From positions 1,550,001-1,614,000 of the forward strand of contig JBCAXA010000001.1 in NCBI GenBank assembly GCA_038534295.1: a stretch of 64,000 bases of DNA, given 5' to 3'. The position numbers and the translations under genes are program-made. This stretch comes from JBCAXA01 sp038534295. Its GTDB lineage: Bacteria > Pseudomonadota > Gammaproteobacteria > Steroidobacterales > Woeseiaceae. Below are positions 42,293 through 50,889 of the stretch, in pieces (within the stretch, counting starts at the first letter, position 1; each line of letters opens with the position of its first letter). Under the pieces are notes generated by a model, which was not told where the DNA came from, did no database searches, and worked only from the letters and a program-made list of their open reading frames with translations.

Positions 42293-43210
42293 GTGAAAGT
42301 CCCCGGCAATATCAATCTGCGCATGCTGAGCTATTTGGTCGCGCTCGACGAGACGCGTCATTTTGGCAAGGCCGCCGAAGCCTGTTTCGTCAGTCAGCCC
42401 ACGCTTTCGGCGCAGCTTCGCAAGCTCGAAGATCAGCTCGGTGTCACGCTGATCGAACGCCAACCCGGCAACATCCTTTTGACCAGCGTCGGTGAGCGGG
42501 TTGTCGTCAAAGCGCGTGCGATGCTGCGCGTCGCGGCGGAGATCGAAGACCTGGCTGCCCACAGTCGCGACCCGTTCAGCGGCGAGTTTCGCATCGGGCT
42601 GATCCCGACGCTGGGACCGTATTTGCTGCCGCACATCGTGCGAGCGCTGCGCGAGGAACTGCCGAACTTGAGCTGCCGATTCCTCGAGTATCAAACCGAC
42701 CCGGTGCTCCGGCGGCTGCGCGATGGCGATATCGATATTGCCTTGCTGGCACTGCCGATCAACGACGATGGGCTGCAAGTTCGCGAGCTTTTTGCCGAGC
42801 CGTTTCGTTTGGCCGCACCACTCGGCCACCCGCTCGCGGAACGCAAATCGGTCAGCATTGGCGATCTCGACGGCGAATCGCTGCTGCTGCTCGAGGACGG
42901 CCATTGCCTGCGCGATCAGGCGCTCGAGGTCTGCACCAATTCAACCGTTGAGGAAGCAGCCGGTTTTCGCGCGACCAGTTTGGAAACGCTGCGCCACATG
43001 GTCGCGGCAGACGCCGGTATTACGCTGCTGCCGGCATTGGCGGTTGAGCCACCGTCGAGTCGTGCGGAAAACGTCGTCGATGTGCAGTTCGCGAGCCCGG
43101 CGCCGACCCGGCTCATTGCCGCCGTTTGGCGCAAGGGCGACGGTCGCGGTGAGGCGCTGAACCGATTGGCCGACGTCATCGCCGAGCATGCGCCGAAACT
43201 CGCGGCCTGA
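42293..43210 (+). CDS. oxyR: LysR-type hydrogen-peroxide sensor OxyR
   Basis: The 305-residue LysR-type regulator has an N-terminal winged HTH (MLSYLVALDETRHFGKAAEACFVSQPTLSAQLRKLEDQLGV). The redox pair typical of OxyR is Cys205 and Cys214 (EDGHCLRDQALEVC), spaced as Cys199 and Cys208 in E. coli. Peroxide oxidises them to a disulfide that switches the protein to activator of catalase and peroxidase genes. Start GTG 42293, since an ATG in frame would cut into the HTH. The stop overlaps the next start (tgATG). Confidence 0.93.
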   Translation: MKVPGNINLRMLSYLVALDETRHFGKAAEACFVSQPTLSAQLRKLEDQLGVTLIERQPGNILLTSVGERVVVKARAMLRVAAEIEDLAAHSRDPFSGEFRIGLIPTLGPYLLPHIVRALREELPNLSCRFLEYQTDPVLRRLRDGDIDIALLALPINDDGLQVRELFAEPFRLAAPLGHPLAERKSVSIGDLDGESLLLLEDGHCLRDQALEVCTNSTVEEAAGFRATSLETLRHMVAADAGITLLPALAVEPPSSRAENVVDVQFASPAPTRLIAAVWRKGDGRGEALNRLADVIAEHAPKLAA

Positions 43211-43653
43211 TGCGCACGCCTGACGAGCTGACCCGCTACCTGCACGAACAAATCCCGTTGACCCGGGCAATGGGTCTCGCAACCGATCGGGTTAGCGCCA
43301 CGCACGTCAGCCTAAAGCTGCCGCTAGCCGCCAATCACAACCACAAGGGCACCATGTTCGGCGGCTCACTAGCAGCTCTTGGCACGCTGGCGTGCTGGGC
43401 ACTCATCCACGTCCGTATGGAACGCGACGGCCTCGCTGGCGAGCTCGTCGTCATGCGCTCGGAAATGGACTACACCGCCGCCGTTACGGCCGATTGTTTC
43501 GGTATCTGCAGCTTCGAAGACGAGGACCGTTGGGGTCGTTGCCGGCGCGGCCTCGAGCGCCGTGGCCGCAGTAAGCTCGCAATCACCAGCGAACTCGAGA
43601 CGGGCGGCCTGCGTGTCGCGCAGTTCGCGGGCGACTTTGCGATCGTAGTATAA
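43210..43653 (+). CDS. YiiD_C/hotdog thioesterase-domain protein
   Basis: The 147-residue product matches the YiiD C-terminal hotdog fold: YLHEQIPLTRAMGLATDRVSATHVSLKLPLAANHNHKGTMFGGSLAALGTLACW. The NHKGTMFGGSL segment is the signature. It probably hydrolyses acyl-CoA or acts as an acyl-carrier thioesterase; substrate unknown. It starts at the last base of oxyR (TGATG), so translation is coupled. A role in the peroxide response is inferred from position only. Confidence 0.83.
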   Translation: MRTPDELTRYLHEQIPLTRAMGLATDRVSATHVSLKLPLAANHNHKGTMFGGSLAALGTLACWALIHVRMERDGLAGELVVMRSEMDYTAAVTADCFGICSFEDEDRWGRCRRGLERRGRSKLAITSELETGGLRVAQFAGDFAIVV

Positions 43654-43719
43654 GGCCCGTGTGGCGCGCTGCCGTAGCAATCGCTGTTACGTCGCCGTCC
43701 AATCGGGAAATTTGCCTTT

Positions 43720-44043
43720 ATGACCGATAGCCGGTGGCAACGAATCGACGCGTTGGACCTCGATGCCGCCGACGCGAGGTTCGCCAATGCAGAGAACTTT
43801 CGGCGAATCGATACCGGACGTAGCCTGGTCATTTCGAGGCGTCGGCTGACGAGCGTCGGCGTTGCGGCAGGCAGCCTGCTGATCGCGGCGTGTGTGCCGG
43901 GAATTTCTGAAGACACTGTCGTGTTGCTCGCCATTATCGTACTGCTGGCAATCGTTGCTTTCTGGCTTATGGGTATTGGTGGCGGAGGCGGCGAAAAAGG
44001 CGGCCGTGGTGGTGGGTCTGGATGCGGTGGCGGCTGCGGCTGA
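43720..44043 (+). CDS. Hypothetical small membrane protein with Gly/Cys-rich tail
   Basis: The 107-residue product has a hydrophilic N-terminal part (RWQRIDALDLDAADARFANAENFRRIDTGRSL), two adjacent transmembrane helices (about 46-60 and 65-84), and a tail that is almost all Gly with a pair of Cys (GSGCGGGCG). It may be a membrane-anchored protein with a metal-binding tail. It matches no family I know. The gap of 126 bases after it holds complementary segments that could form a pseudoknot (44051-44142). Confidence 0.55.
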   Translation: MTDSRWQRIDALDLDAADARFANAENFRRIDTGRSLVISRRRLTSVGVAAGSLLIAACVPGISEDTVVLLAIIVLLAIVAFWLMGIGGGGGEKGGRGGGSGCGGGCG

Positions 44044-44169
44044 CCGAGCACTATGGGGACGGTCGCAGGCTACGACGTTGCGCGCGAAACCATCTACTAT
44101 CATCTGCCACGGTCAAAACACTCGGCCCCATAGCTTCTGCGACAGCCGACGAACCGAGAGCCACAGCGA

Positions 44170-44847
44170 ATGACCATGAACGGAGACCTTACCCGGCGGG
44201 CGACTGCAGCGACGGGAACGATGGAATGGACGGCGAGCCCGAGCGGCACCGTATTTCGTAAGCGCGTGCATTTGGTCGGGCCGCCGGAAGCAGGGCAGGT
44301 CACATCGGTGGTGCGCTACACGCCCGACTCCAGTTTCCCCACACACGACCATCCGGAAGGCGAGGAGATTCTCGTTCTCGACGGCGTGTTTTCCGACGAA
44401 CACGGCGATTGGCCCACCGGTACGTATCTGCTGAACCCGGAGGGCTTTCGGCATACGCCGTTTTCCAAGCCGGGATGCCTTTTGCTCGTCAAGCTGCGCC
44501 AGTTTCCGGGCCTCGATCGCGAGCATCACGTCATTCAAACGGACGAGCTGATTTGGGAGTCCGTCGACGAGCCTGGGGTCGACATCAAACCGCTCTACCG
44601 ACAGGCCGGCTATACGGACGAGATGCGGCTCGAGCGCTGGGCGCCGGGAACGACGCGCGGCAGTCTCAACTACCCGGACGGTGTCGAATACTTCGTCATT
44701 GACGGCAGCTTTGACGACGACGAGGGCAGTTACGACAAAGCTGCCTGGCTGCGCCTTCCCGTGGACGGATCGCACGCACCGCGGACGACCGGAGGTTGCA
44801 CGTTGTACGTCAAGACCGGTGGGCTTGCGTATTTGCGCTCGTCGTAA
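44170..44847 (+). CDS. Double-cupin protein, ChrR-like
   Basis: The 225-residue product has two cupin domains. The first (about 20-110) has the metal-binding HDHPEGEEILVLDG with a downstream GTYLLNPEGFRH, and resembles the C-terminal cupin of ChrR anti-sigma factors. The second (about 120-220) has SLNYPDGVEYFVIDGSF. In ChrR-type proteins such a domain senses oxidants or metals; no N-terminal anti-sigma domain is present here. No sigma factor gene is nearby, so the role is open. Start ATG 44170; an ATG at 44176 two codons later is possible. Confidence 0.75.
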   Translation: MTMNGDLTRRATAATGTMEWTASPSGTVFRKRVHLVGPPEAGQVTSVVRYTPDSSFPTHDHPEGEEILVLDGVFSDEHGDWPTGTYLLNPEGFRHTPFSKPGCLLLVKLRQFPGLDREHHVIQTDELIWESVDEPGVDIKPLYRQAGYTDEMRLERWAPGTTRGSLNYPDGVEYFVIDGSFDDDEGSYDKAAWLRLPVDGSHAPRTTGGCTLYVKTGGLAYLRSS

Positions 44848-44864
44848 TCGAGTAGGGTAGCGCC

Positions 44865-45317
44865 GTGGACATAGCAGCGACGATCGAAACTGCACTCGAG
44901 ATCGGCAACCGTATCGATGCGCAGTGGGGCCTTTTCATCACCGTCCATCTGGCGATACTCGGCGCGATGGTCTACATCGACGAGCCGCTGCACCGGGTCG
45001 AAAAAATCATCGGCATCGCCGTCTATCTCGGCTTTGCGTTCATCAATCTCGCTATGATGCAGAGTCAGATCTTGCTGCTCGACGCGACGTACACGGACAT
45101 CGTTCGTTTCGCCGACGAAGGTGCGGACAGTGAGCTCGTGCAACGAATGGCCGATCTGCAGCGCAACGGTCGCGGCCGCGTTTCGCGATTGGTCATGAAC
45201 ATAAGCCATCTCGTGATGGCCGTTCTGGTGATCCTGTCGTTTGCTACCCATCCGCTGATGACGCGGGAAAGCGCCGAGCGCGCCAAGTCGGCGTCCGACG
45301 GCGATGACGTCGCGTAG
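44865..45317 (+). CDS. Hypothetical membrane protein
   Basis: The 150-residue product starts at GTG 44865 (MDIAATIETALEIGNRIDAQW). It has about three transmembrane segments (FITVHLAILGAMVYI, IIGIAVYLGFAFINLAMMQ and SHLVMAVLVILSFATHP). No family is recognised. It sits 17 bases after the double-cupin gene, so the two may be co-transcribed, and it ends before a strong convergent terminator. Confidence 0.65.
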   Translation: MDIAATIETALEIGNRIDAQWGLFITVHLAILGAMVYIDEPLHRVEKIIGIAVYLGFAFINLAMMQSQILLLDATYTDIVRFADEGADSELVQRMADLQRNGRGRVSRLVMNISHLVMAVLVILSFATHPLMTRESAERAKSASDGDDVA

Positions 45318-45361
45318 CGATCAATATCGGGGGGTAGTCGTCGGTTAGCGAGCGCAAACCA

Positions 45362-45396
45362 AAACCGGCGTGCAGCCAGAGGCTACACGCCGGTTT
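45362..45396. terminator. Bidirectional terminator between convergent genes
   Basis: AAACCGGCGTG (45362-45372) and CACGCCGGTTT (45386-45396) are perfect 11-base arms. Inside, AGCC and GGCT add four pairs around an AGA loop. It lies between the stops of the convergent genes ending at 45317 (+) and 45415 (-), with short T or A tracts on both sides (TTTT in the minus-strand product). Typical of a shared intrinsic terminator. Confidence 0.8.
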
Positions 45397-45414
45397 GTGA
45401 AACTACGATCGCGG

Positions 45415-46113
45415 CTATCGCCGCGCCAGGAACAAGCGCAACACGTACCAAAACATCAGCGCGACCGACGCAAACAGCTCCAAAGCGGCCGCAATGGATC
45501 GATCGTCTGGGTAGGCCCGCATGATCTTCGACGTGTCGTATAAGATTGACGCGCCGGCGAAGCCGATCATGGCCATCGAGAAATACGTCCCCAACTCGAA
45601 CCCAAAAACGATGCCCATGACGATGGTGCCGAGCGCGATGACGCCGCCCCACATCAAGAAACTACGCAAGAACGAAAAATCGCGACCGCTGAACCAAGCG
45701 ATCGCCGTCAAGGCGGCGAATGCCAATAGCGTGAACGTCGCGGCGCTCGACACGATCTCCGGCTCGATAGCGAGGGCAATGTAGAGCATCGGCACGAAGA
45801 TCAAGGCCTCGGCAACGACAAAGCCGTACAAGGCAAGATACTGCAGCGGCTTCGATTCAACTTTGTGCGCAACGTGGCTCGCGATCCACGACACGACGAT
45901 GAACGCGCCCAGAATGGCCAACCAGGACTGCGACAGCGCGAAAACGGCGAACTGCTCGGCAAATCCGGTTGTGAAAAACAGGTATTCGAGGCCAGTAAAG
46001 GCTGCGATGGCAGCGAATAGGTGCGTGTAGACACTGCGGATGAACGCCGACCGATCGTCGGTCTCAGCAGCGTAACCCGGGAGATTCTCGGGCGTCAGGT
46101 CGTCCGTGCTCAT
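45415..46113 (-). CDS. Bax inhibitor-1/YccA family membrane protein
   Basis: The 232-residue protein has seven predicted transmembrane helices and the BI-1 motifs: RSVYTHLFAAIAAFTGLEYLFF, GLxxG-like helices, and GASILYDTSKIMR(AYPDD) before the last helix, the conserved aspartate-containing segment. Bacterial homologues (YccA, YetJ) modulate FtsH proteolysis or leak calcium. It is the last gene of its strand before a terminator and follows the CASTOR/POLLUX-type channel gene by 111 bases. Confidence 0.92.
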   Translation of the reverse strand: MSTDDLTPENLPGYAAETDDRSAFIRSVYTHLFAAIAAFTGLEYLFFTTGFAEQFAVFALSQSWLAILGAFIVVSWIASHVAHKVESKPLQYLALYGFVVAEALIFVPMLYIALAIEPEIVSSAATFTLLAFAALTAIAWFSGRDFSFLRSFLMWGGVIALGTIVMGIVFGFELGTYFSMAMIGFAGASILYDTSKIMRAYPDDRSIAAALELFASVALMFWYVLRLFLARR

Positions 46114-46224
46114 CGTGAGGTCACCGGTTGCATCGACGGGCGAATGCTACCGCCGCGGCCATGATTTGCCGTGACTACACTCACAAATATCGGATTTTCG
46201 GCGCTGCCAGCACCGATTCTTTAG

Positions 46225-48573
46225 CTACAGCTCGTCTTCAGCGACGACGATCAGACTGTCGTCGGCCTTCAGCGTGTAAGAGGTTTGTTTTTCCGGAATG
46301 AGCTGCACGCCGTTGTTGACGTCTTTGTTGTGCTCCTGCGACTTGATCTTGACCCCGATGCAAACCTCGCTGCGCTTCTGTGCGAGCGCGATCAAATCGG
46401 CAAAGCTGACTTTGACGGGGAAGGCATCGAAATACAGCGACGCAGGCTTCAGATAAATCTCTGAGCCGTCCTCTTGGAAAATATCGTCGTAGACCTTCTC
46501 GATATCGCGGCTTTCCGATATCTGCGCCATCATCATGCTGACCAATCGGTTCGAGATAATGACGTCCTGCACGCCCGCACGTGCGACCAAATCGAAGTTC
46601 TGAGAATCGAGAATCTCGGTGATCAGTTTGGTGTCGCGACTCTCGTCCGGGTATTGGCTGAAAATCCGTCGCAGCAGCAGCAGCGCAACGATGTTCTCGG
46701 AGTCGGCGCGGCTGAGGTCGACCGCCTGGGAGTCACCGTCACCGCCGGCGAGGATAATGATGTTGTCGTACGTAAACGGCTTCAGCGACATCAAATCGTC
46801 TAGATTCAAACAGTCTTTTTCGATCAGCTGAACGTCAATGTTGTCGACTTCAGCGTCGAGCGCCTCAATCTCCCGGCGCTGTTCGTCGGTAGGCGCTTTT
46901 AGCAGCACGTCGATTTTGCTGCCCGCGATGATGTAGTCAGAAAACTCGCGCAGGATGCAGGTCGATTTGAAATTCCAACCGATCATCAGCTCGCGCTCGA
47001 CGCGCTGTTCGTGACGACGGTCAGCCAACGGTAGATCGGTCGGTTCGGCGACCGGTGTTTGTTGAAAGTCGATCGTTGAATCGTCGTCGGCGATGATCAG
47101 GACTTCGTCGCCGGGCTCAAAAGAGCGATCGACCGGTGGATTCATATGGATGATGCCGTCTGCCGAACGCACGCCGATCGGCACGCCATCGGGAAATCGA
47201 AACGCCGCATCTCCGAAGGCGATATCACCCCAATCGGCGCCGTAGAAATACATCTCGCAGCCGTCAAACGACAGTATCTCGTTGTAGACCACCGACAGGC
47301 CTACCGACCGCGACGTCTGCACGAGCAGCTTGGCAAGCACATCGCTGGTGTTCACCGTGACGACGTTTTCCGGAAAGCTCGAACGCACGATGTCGCGGTA
47401 CGTGGGATTAAAAATCTCAACGACCACGCTGAATTCGGACTCGTGTGCAGCGCGACCCATGGTCGCCAACACCGTTTGTATTGCCTTGGCGTCGCTGGCG
47501 GCTTTTTCGGACTGACCGTCGGTGTCATCGCAGTCAGCCAGAATGATGACCGATTTCGCGGACTCGATAGACACCATATCGAGATTGGCGAGCGATGCGA
47601 CATCGCCGCTGCGCGTCACGATTCGCGTGGTTTTGCGATCTTTGACGCGCAATCGCAGCACGTCATCGATCTCCTCTTTATCGAGGTCGGCGAGAATGAC
47701 CGCGCAGCCGTCGGGCTCGCTTTCGTTTGCGAGGATCAATTCCTGCAATACCTCGACGATGCGCTGCTCGTTCCATCCTAGAATCAGTGTGTGCTCGTCT
47801 TCGATGACTTTCGAGCGGCCGCGCTTGAGTTCATGCAGCTTTTGATCGAGCGCCGTGGTGATGAACGCGATCAGTGCCGACAGCAAGACGATGCCTACCA
47901 AACCGGCGACGACAGCGAGTGCTTTGTACCAAACCGACGAATTGAGGTCCTGGACCATGTTCCCCGGATCGGTTAACTCAAGAAACGTCAGGTACACGTT
48001 GCCGAGAAAGCCGATGTCCTCATGAGTTTGGGCGAGTTCGGGCGCAAAATAGAGCAGCGCACCGCGCGCCAGACCAATGACCACCAATGCAACGATGAAC
48101 ACGGCGGTGAGCATCTTGAAGATGGACACGCCGCCGCGCGCCATGAACGTGTCAAACCGATAGCGCATTCGCTGACCACGCTCGACCGACTTGTCGCGCG
48201 GCGCGGCCGGCTCTGGGTCCATGATCTGCGACAGATGACGAACCTTCGCAGTCGGTGACAGCGGCTGCACGGCCGAGTTACTGGTGGGCTCGGTGTTTTG
48301 CGGCTTCTTCGCCGGTACGACGGGTGGCGGCAACACGGGATTGTCGTTCTCGACAACGTAGGCGACCACGCCGATCGACTTCAGCGAGTTGGCGATCTCG
48401 TTGGCCTTGGCGGCCTGCAGGTCTTTGGCGAGTGTGACGACGTTGCCGCTGAACACACGCTCGATGGCATCGGGCGACTTTTTGAAACGCCGCGCCATGC
48501 TTTCTTTGACTTCAGAAAGAGAACGGCCGGCGATCACCTCGCCGCGAAACGCCACTCGATAGCGATCTTCCAT
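46225..48573 (-). CDS. CASTOR/POLLUX-type ion channel with RCK domains and an N-terminal extra domain
   Basis: The 782-residue product starts with a small ferredoxin-like domain (residues 1-76; RYRVAFRGEVIAGRSLSEV, RRFKKSPDAIERVF), which also occurs alone or fused to other gammaproteobacterial membrane proteins. A cytosolic linker follows, then two transmembrane helices around a pore loop ending in TDPGN (about residue 205), and a large C-terminal region. That region has two TrkA/RCK Rossmann domains (LILGWNEQRIVEVLQEL and LMIGWNFKSTCILREF). CASTOR/POLLUX proteins are plant nuclear calcium-linked cation channels with bacterial relatives. Ion selectivity here is not known. Confidence 0.87.
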   Translation of the reverse strand: MEDRYRVAFRGEVIAGRSLSEVKESMARRFKKSPDAIERVFSGNVVTLAKDLQAAKANEIANSLKSIGVVAYVVENDNPVLPPPVVPAKKPQNTEPTSNSAVQPLSPTAKVRHLSQIMDPEPAAPRDKSVERGQRMRYRFDTFMARGGVSIFKMLTAVFIVALVVIGLARGALLYFAPELAQTHEDIGFLGNVYLTFLELTDPGNMVQDLNSSVWYKALAVVAGLVGIVLLSALIAFITTALDQKLHELKRGRSKVIEDEHTLILGWNEQRIVEVLQELILANESEPDGCAVILADLDKEEIDDVLRLRVKDRKTTRIVTRSGDVASLANLDMVSIESAKSVIILADCDDTDGQSEKAASDAKAIQTVLATMGRAAHESEFSVVVEIFNPTYRDIVRSSFPENVVTVNTSDVLAKLLVQTSRSVGLSVVYNEILSFDGCEMYFYGADWGDIAFGDAAFRFPDGVPIGVRSADGIIHMNPPVDRSFEPGDEVLIIADDDSTIDFQQTPVAEPTDLPLADRRHEQRVERELMIGWNFKSTCILREFSDYIIAGSKIDVLLKAPTDEQRREIEALDAEVDNIDVQLIEKDCLNLDDLMSLKPFTYDNIIILAGGDGDSQAVDLSRADSENIVALLLLRRIFSQYPDESRDTKLITEILDSQNFDLVARAGVQDVIISNRLVSMMMAQISESRDIEKVYDDIFQEDGSEIYLKPASLYFDAFPVKVSFADLIALAQKRSEVCIGVKIKSQEHNKDVNNGVQLIPEKQTSYTLKADDSLIVVAEDEL

Positions 48574-48722
48574 TCGCAGGCCTCACGTGCCGCCAAGGAT
48601 CCGGAGGTTGGAAAATACGCCTGCGAAACGCAGAAAACGGCCAACCGGGTCACGATTTTATGACAAATAGACGCGGTCGGCGGTTTTTGCGGCGCCTGCC
48701 GCAGGAGCGTCGGTTCGGGCGA

Positions 48723-49505
48723 TCAGGCCGGACGGCGACCGGGAATCAGCGCAGGTAGCACCGACCAGGCAACCAGCGCGATAAAGTACGCGACTTCGGG
48801 CACCAGGCGGTACCAGTTGGCGGCCAGGAGACCGGCCACCATGAGCACATGCGCCAGCACCGCCCAAACGATACTGGCCACGATGTGCCGTCGATTGGCC
48901 GCGCCGGCGACCAACACGCGTCGGTAAACCCAAACCGACAGCGGCACGAACAACAACACCGAAGTCAAAAGGCCCGGGTTGTACGTCCACGATGCCAAGC
49001 CGAGCACGACGTGGGCAACGCCGTTGACGAACGTGATGCTGGCCATTGCCAGCAGCGGAAAAATTCGTCGAGGGGCACACAGCATGGCGAGACAGCCCAC
49101 CAGCCACACCAACGCCGTGTTGATGACGAAGATCGACGCTCGGGTCAGCGGCCAGTCGCCCTCCCAAGCGCTGCAGCCAACCGAGACGGCATCTAGGATC
49201 AAGCAATTGACGGACGTGTAAAACGCATACGTGTCGCCGAAGACATCAATCCAGTGTTCCTCGAACTGATGTGCGATGTAGGCCAACAGCAGCAGTAGGC
49301 CCATGGCGACGAAATCGTTGCGCCAGTCGCGACCGCGATCGGCGACCGCCGCAAACAGCAGTAGTGGCGCCATGAAGGTCCCGACCTTCATCCAGTGCTC
49401 AATCAGGAACGGGTACTGCCCAAGCGGTAGCCACAGCATCGCAAAGGCCACTAGCAAGGTGGCAAGGCCGAGGTAATTCGGCTTGGGAAGCGTCGAACTA
49501 CGCAC
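48723..49505 (-). CDS. HXXEE domain membrane protein
   Basis: The 260-residue product has about seven transmembrane helices. It carries HQFEEHWID in AYIAHQFEEHWIDVFGD, the HXXEE motif that names PF13787, and a second histidine region NGVAHVVLGL. The function of the family is unknown; the motif suggests metal binding in the membrane. It starts seven bases after the outer-membrane factor stop of the RND efflux system and may be co-transcribed with it. Confidence 0.78.
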   Translation of the reverse strand: MRSSTLPKPNYLGLATLLVAFAMLWLPLGQYPFLIEHWMKVGTFMAPLLLFAAVADRGRDWRNDFVAMGLLLLLAYIAHQFEEHWIDVFGDTYAFYTSVNCLILDAVSVGCSAWEGDWPLTRASIFVINTALVWLVGCLAMLCAPRRIFPLLAMASITFVNGVAHVVLGLASWTYNPGLLTSVLLFVPLSVWVYRRVLVAGAANRRHIVASIVWAVLAHVLMVAGLLAANWYRLVPEVAYFIALVAWSVLPALIPGRRPA

Positions 49506-49512
49506 GATACCG

Positions 49513-50889
49513 CTACGGCGTGTCCCAGCTACCGCCGAGCGCGAGGTTTAGGTTGATCCATTCGTCGAGCTGCTCGCGCCGAGCCGTCACAAACGCGCTG
49601 TCAGCGGTCAGCGTGTTCGACTGTACGAGCAACACGTCGAGCAAATCGGTTTCCCCTTCCTGGTAGCGCAGCTGCGCCAGCTCGAAGGCGCGATTCTGTG
49701 CGTCCGCGGCATCTTTCAGTGCTGCGACCCGCACGGCAACCACCGTGTTTTGGTCGAGGCTGTTCTCGACTTCCTGAAAAGCATTTAGCGCCGTCTGCGC
49801 GTAGCTGGCGATCGCCTGGCGCTGCTCCGAACTCGCCTGATCAATCTGGGCGCGGCGCAGGCCAGCATCGAACAACGGCCCGAGCAGCGCCGTCGCCAGC
49901 GACCACGTGCCGTTATCGGGATCGAGCGCATCGCCGATGTCCGGCGCGGCAATGTCGAGATTGCCGGACAGACTAAACGTCGGCAGTCGCGTGGCCTTGG
50001 TAGCGCCGACGTTGCTGAACGCGGACGCGACGGACAGTTCGGCGGCGATTAAGTCGGGGCGACGCTCGAGCAACGCACTCGGCACACCGGCGGCGGGTAC
50101 CGGCGGCACCGTCGGCAGATCGACGCGATTGGCAAATGCATCGGCCGGATAGCGACCCACCAATACCTCGAGCGCGCGTCGTGCCAGACGCTTGGCGCCG
50201 GCGGTCTCGGCCAACGTTGCTCGGGCCGTGGCGAGATTGGATCGCGCCAGCGACTCATCGTACGCATCGGCGGCGCCAAGCTCGCGCTGCGCGCGCACGA
50301 TCCGCTCGGTCTCGGCAAACGCGTTCAGGGATTTTCGCGCAACATCTTCCTGCAGCGCCGATTCAATGACCAGGAAATATGTCTGCGCAACGCTCGCCGC
50401 CAACGAATACTGGGTGAACACATAGTCGGCTTCGGCCGATGCCGCGCCGTAGTCGGCCGCGTTTCGCGCGGCTCGCACTCGGCCCCAAATGTCGAGTTCC
50501 CAGCTGAGGCTGAGACCGGTGCTGTAACTGTCAGTGCTGCTGTCGGCGACGCGGCCACCTTCGGCCGCAGAACCTGAGTAGTTCAGCGCCGGGAACAGAC
50601 TCGCACGCGCCTGGCGCGCAATCGCGCGCGACTGTTCAACTGCTTCGAACGCCGCCTGCAGGTCGCGATTGTTCTTCAGCGCTTCGCGAACCAGCTCGAC
50701 GAGCACCGGATCGTCGAGCTTGGCAATCCAGCCAATTTCGACGTCGCCGACGTTCGCCTGTGCGACCTGCCAAGCAGCCGGCACGTCCGGCAGTGAAGGC
50801 TCGGTCAATGCCGGCAAATCCGGCTTGCGGGCATAGGGTGCACAGGCGGCAACGAGCAACGCCAGAACGGCCAGCGCTACGCGGGTCAT
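49513..50889 (-). CDS. RND efflux outer-membrane factor (NodT/OprM family)
   Basis: The 458-residue product starts with a lipoprotein-like signal (MTRVALAVLALLVAACAPY) and has the two helical TolC repeats typical of OprM/NodT proteins. Examples are LVREALKNNRDLQAAFEAVEQSRAIARQARASLFPALNYSGSA and, in the second half, ERRPDLIAAELSVASAFSNVGATKATRLPTFSLSGNL. It forms a trimeric channel in the outer membrane for the RND pump encoded upstream, whose stop it overlaps by four bases. Confidence 0.94.
   Translation of the reverse strand: MTRVALAVLALLVAACAPYARKPDLPALTEPSLPDVPAAWQVAQANVGDVEIGWIAKLDDPVLVELVREALKNNRDLQAAFEAVEQSRAIARQARASLFPALNYSGSAAEGGRVADSSTDSYSTGLSLSWELDIWGRVRAARNAADYGAASAEADYVFTQYSLAASVAQTYFLVIESALQEDVARKSLNAFAETERIVRAQRELGAADAYDESLARSNLATARATLAETAGAKRLARRALEVLVGRYPADAFANRVDLPTVPPVPAAGVPSALLERRPDLIAAELSVASAFSNVGATKATRLPTFSLSGNLDIAAPDIGDALDPDNGTWSLATALLGPLFDAGLRRAQIDQASSEQRQAIASYAQTALNAFQEVENSLDQNTVVAVRVAALKDAADAQNRAFELAQLRYQEGETDLLDVLLVQSNTLTADSAFVTARREQLDEWINLNLALGGSWDTP

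Noticed and set aside
48689..48702. GCGGC-GCCT-GCCGC hairpin beside TTTTT
   Set aside because: The T run precedes the stem on the plus strand and reads as A after the stem on the minus strand, where the genes lie.
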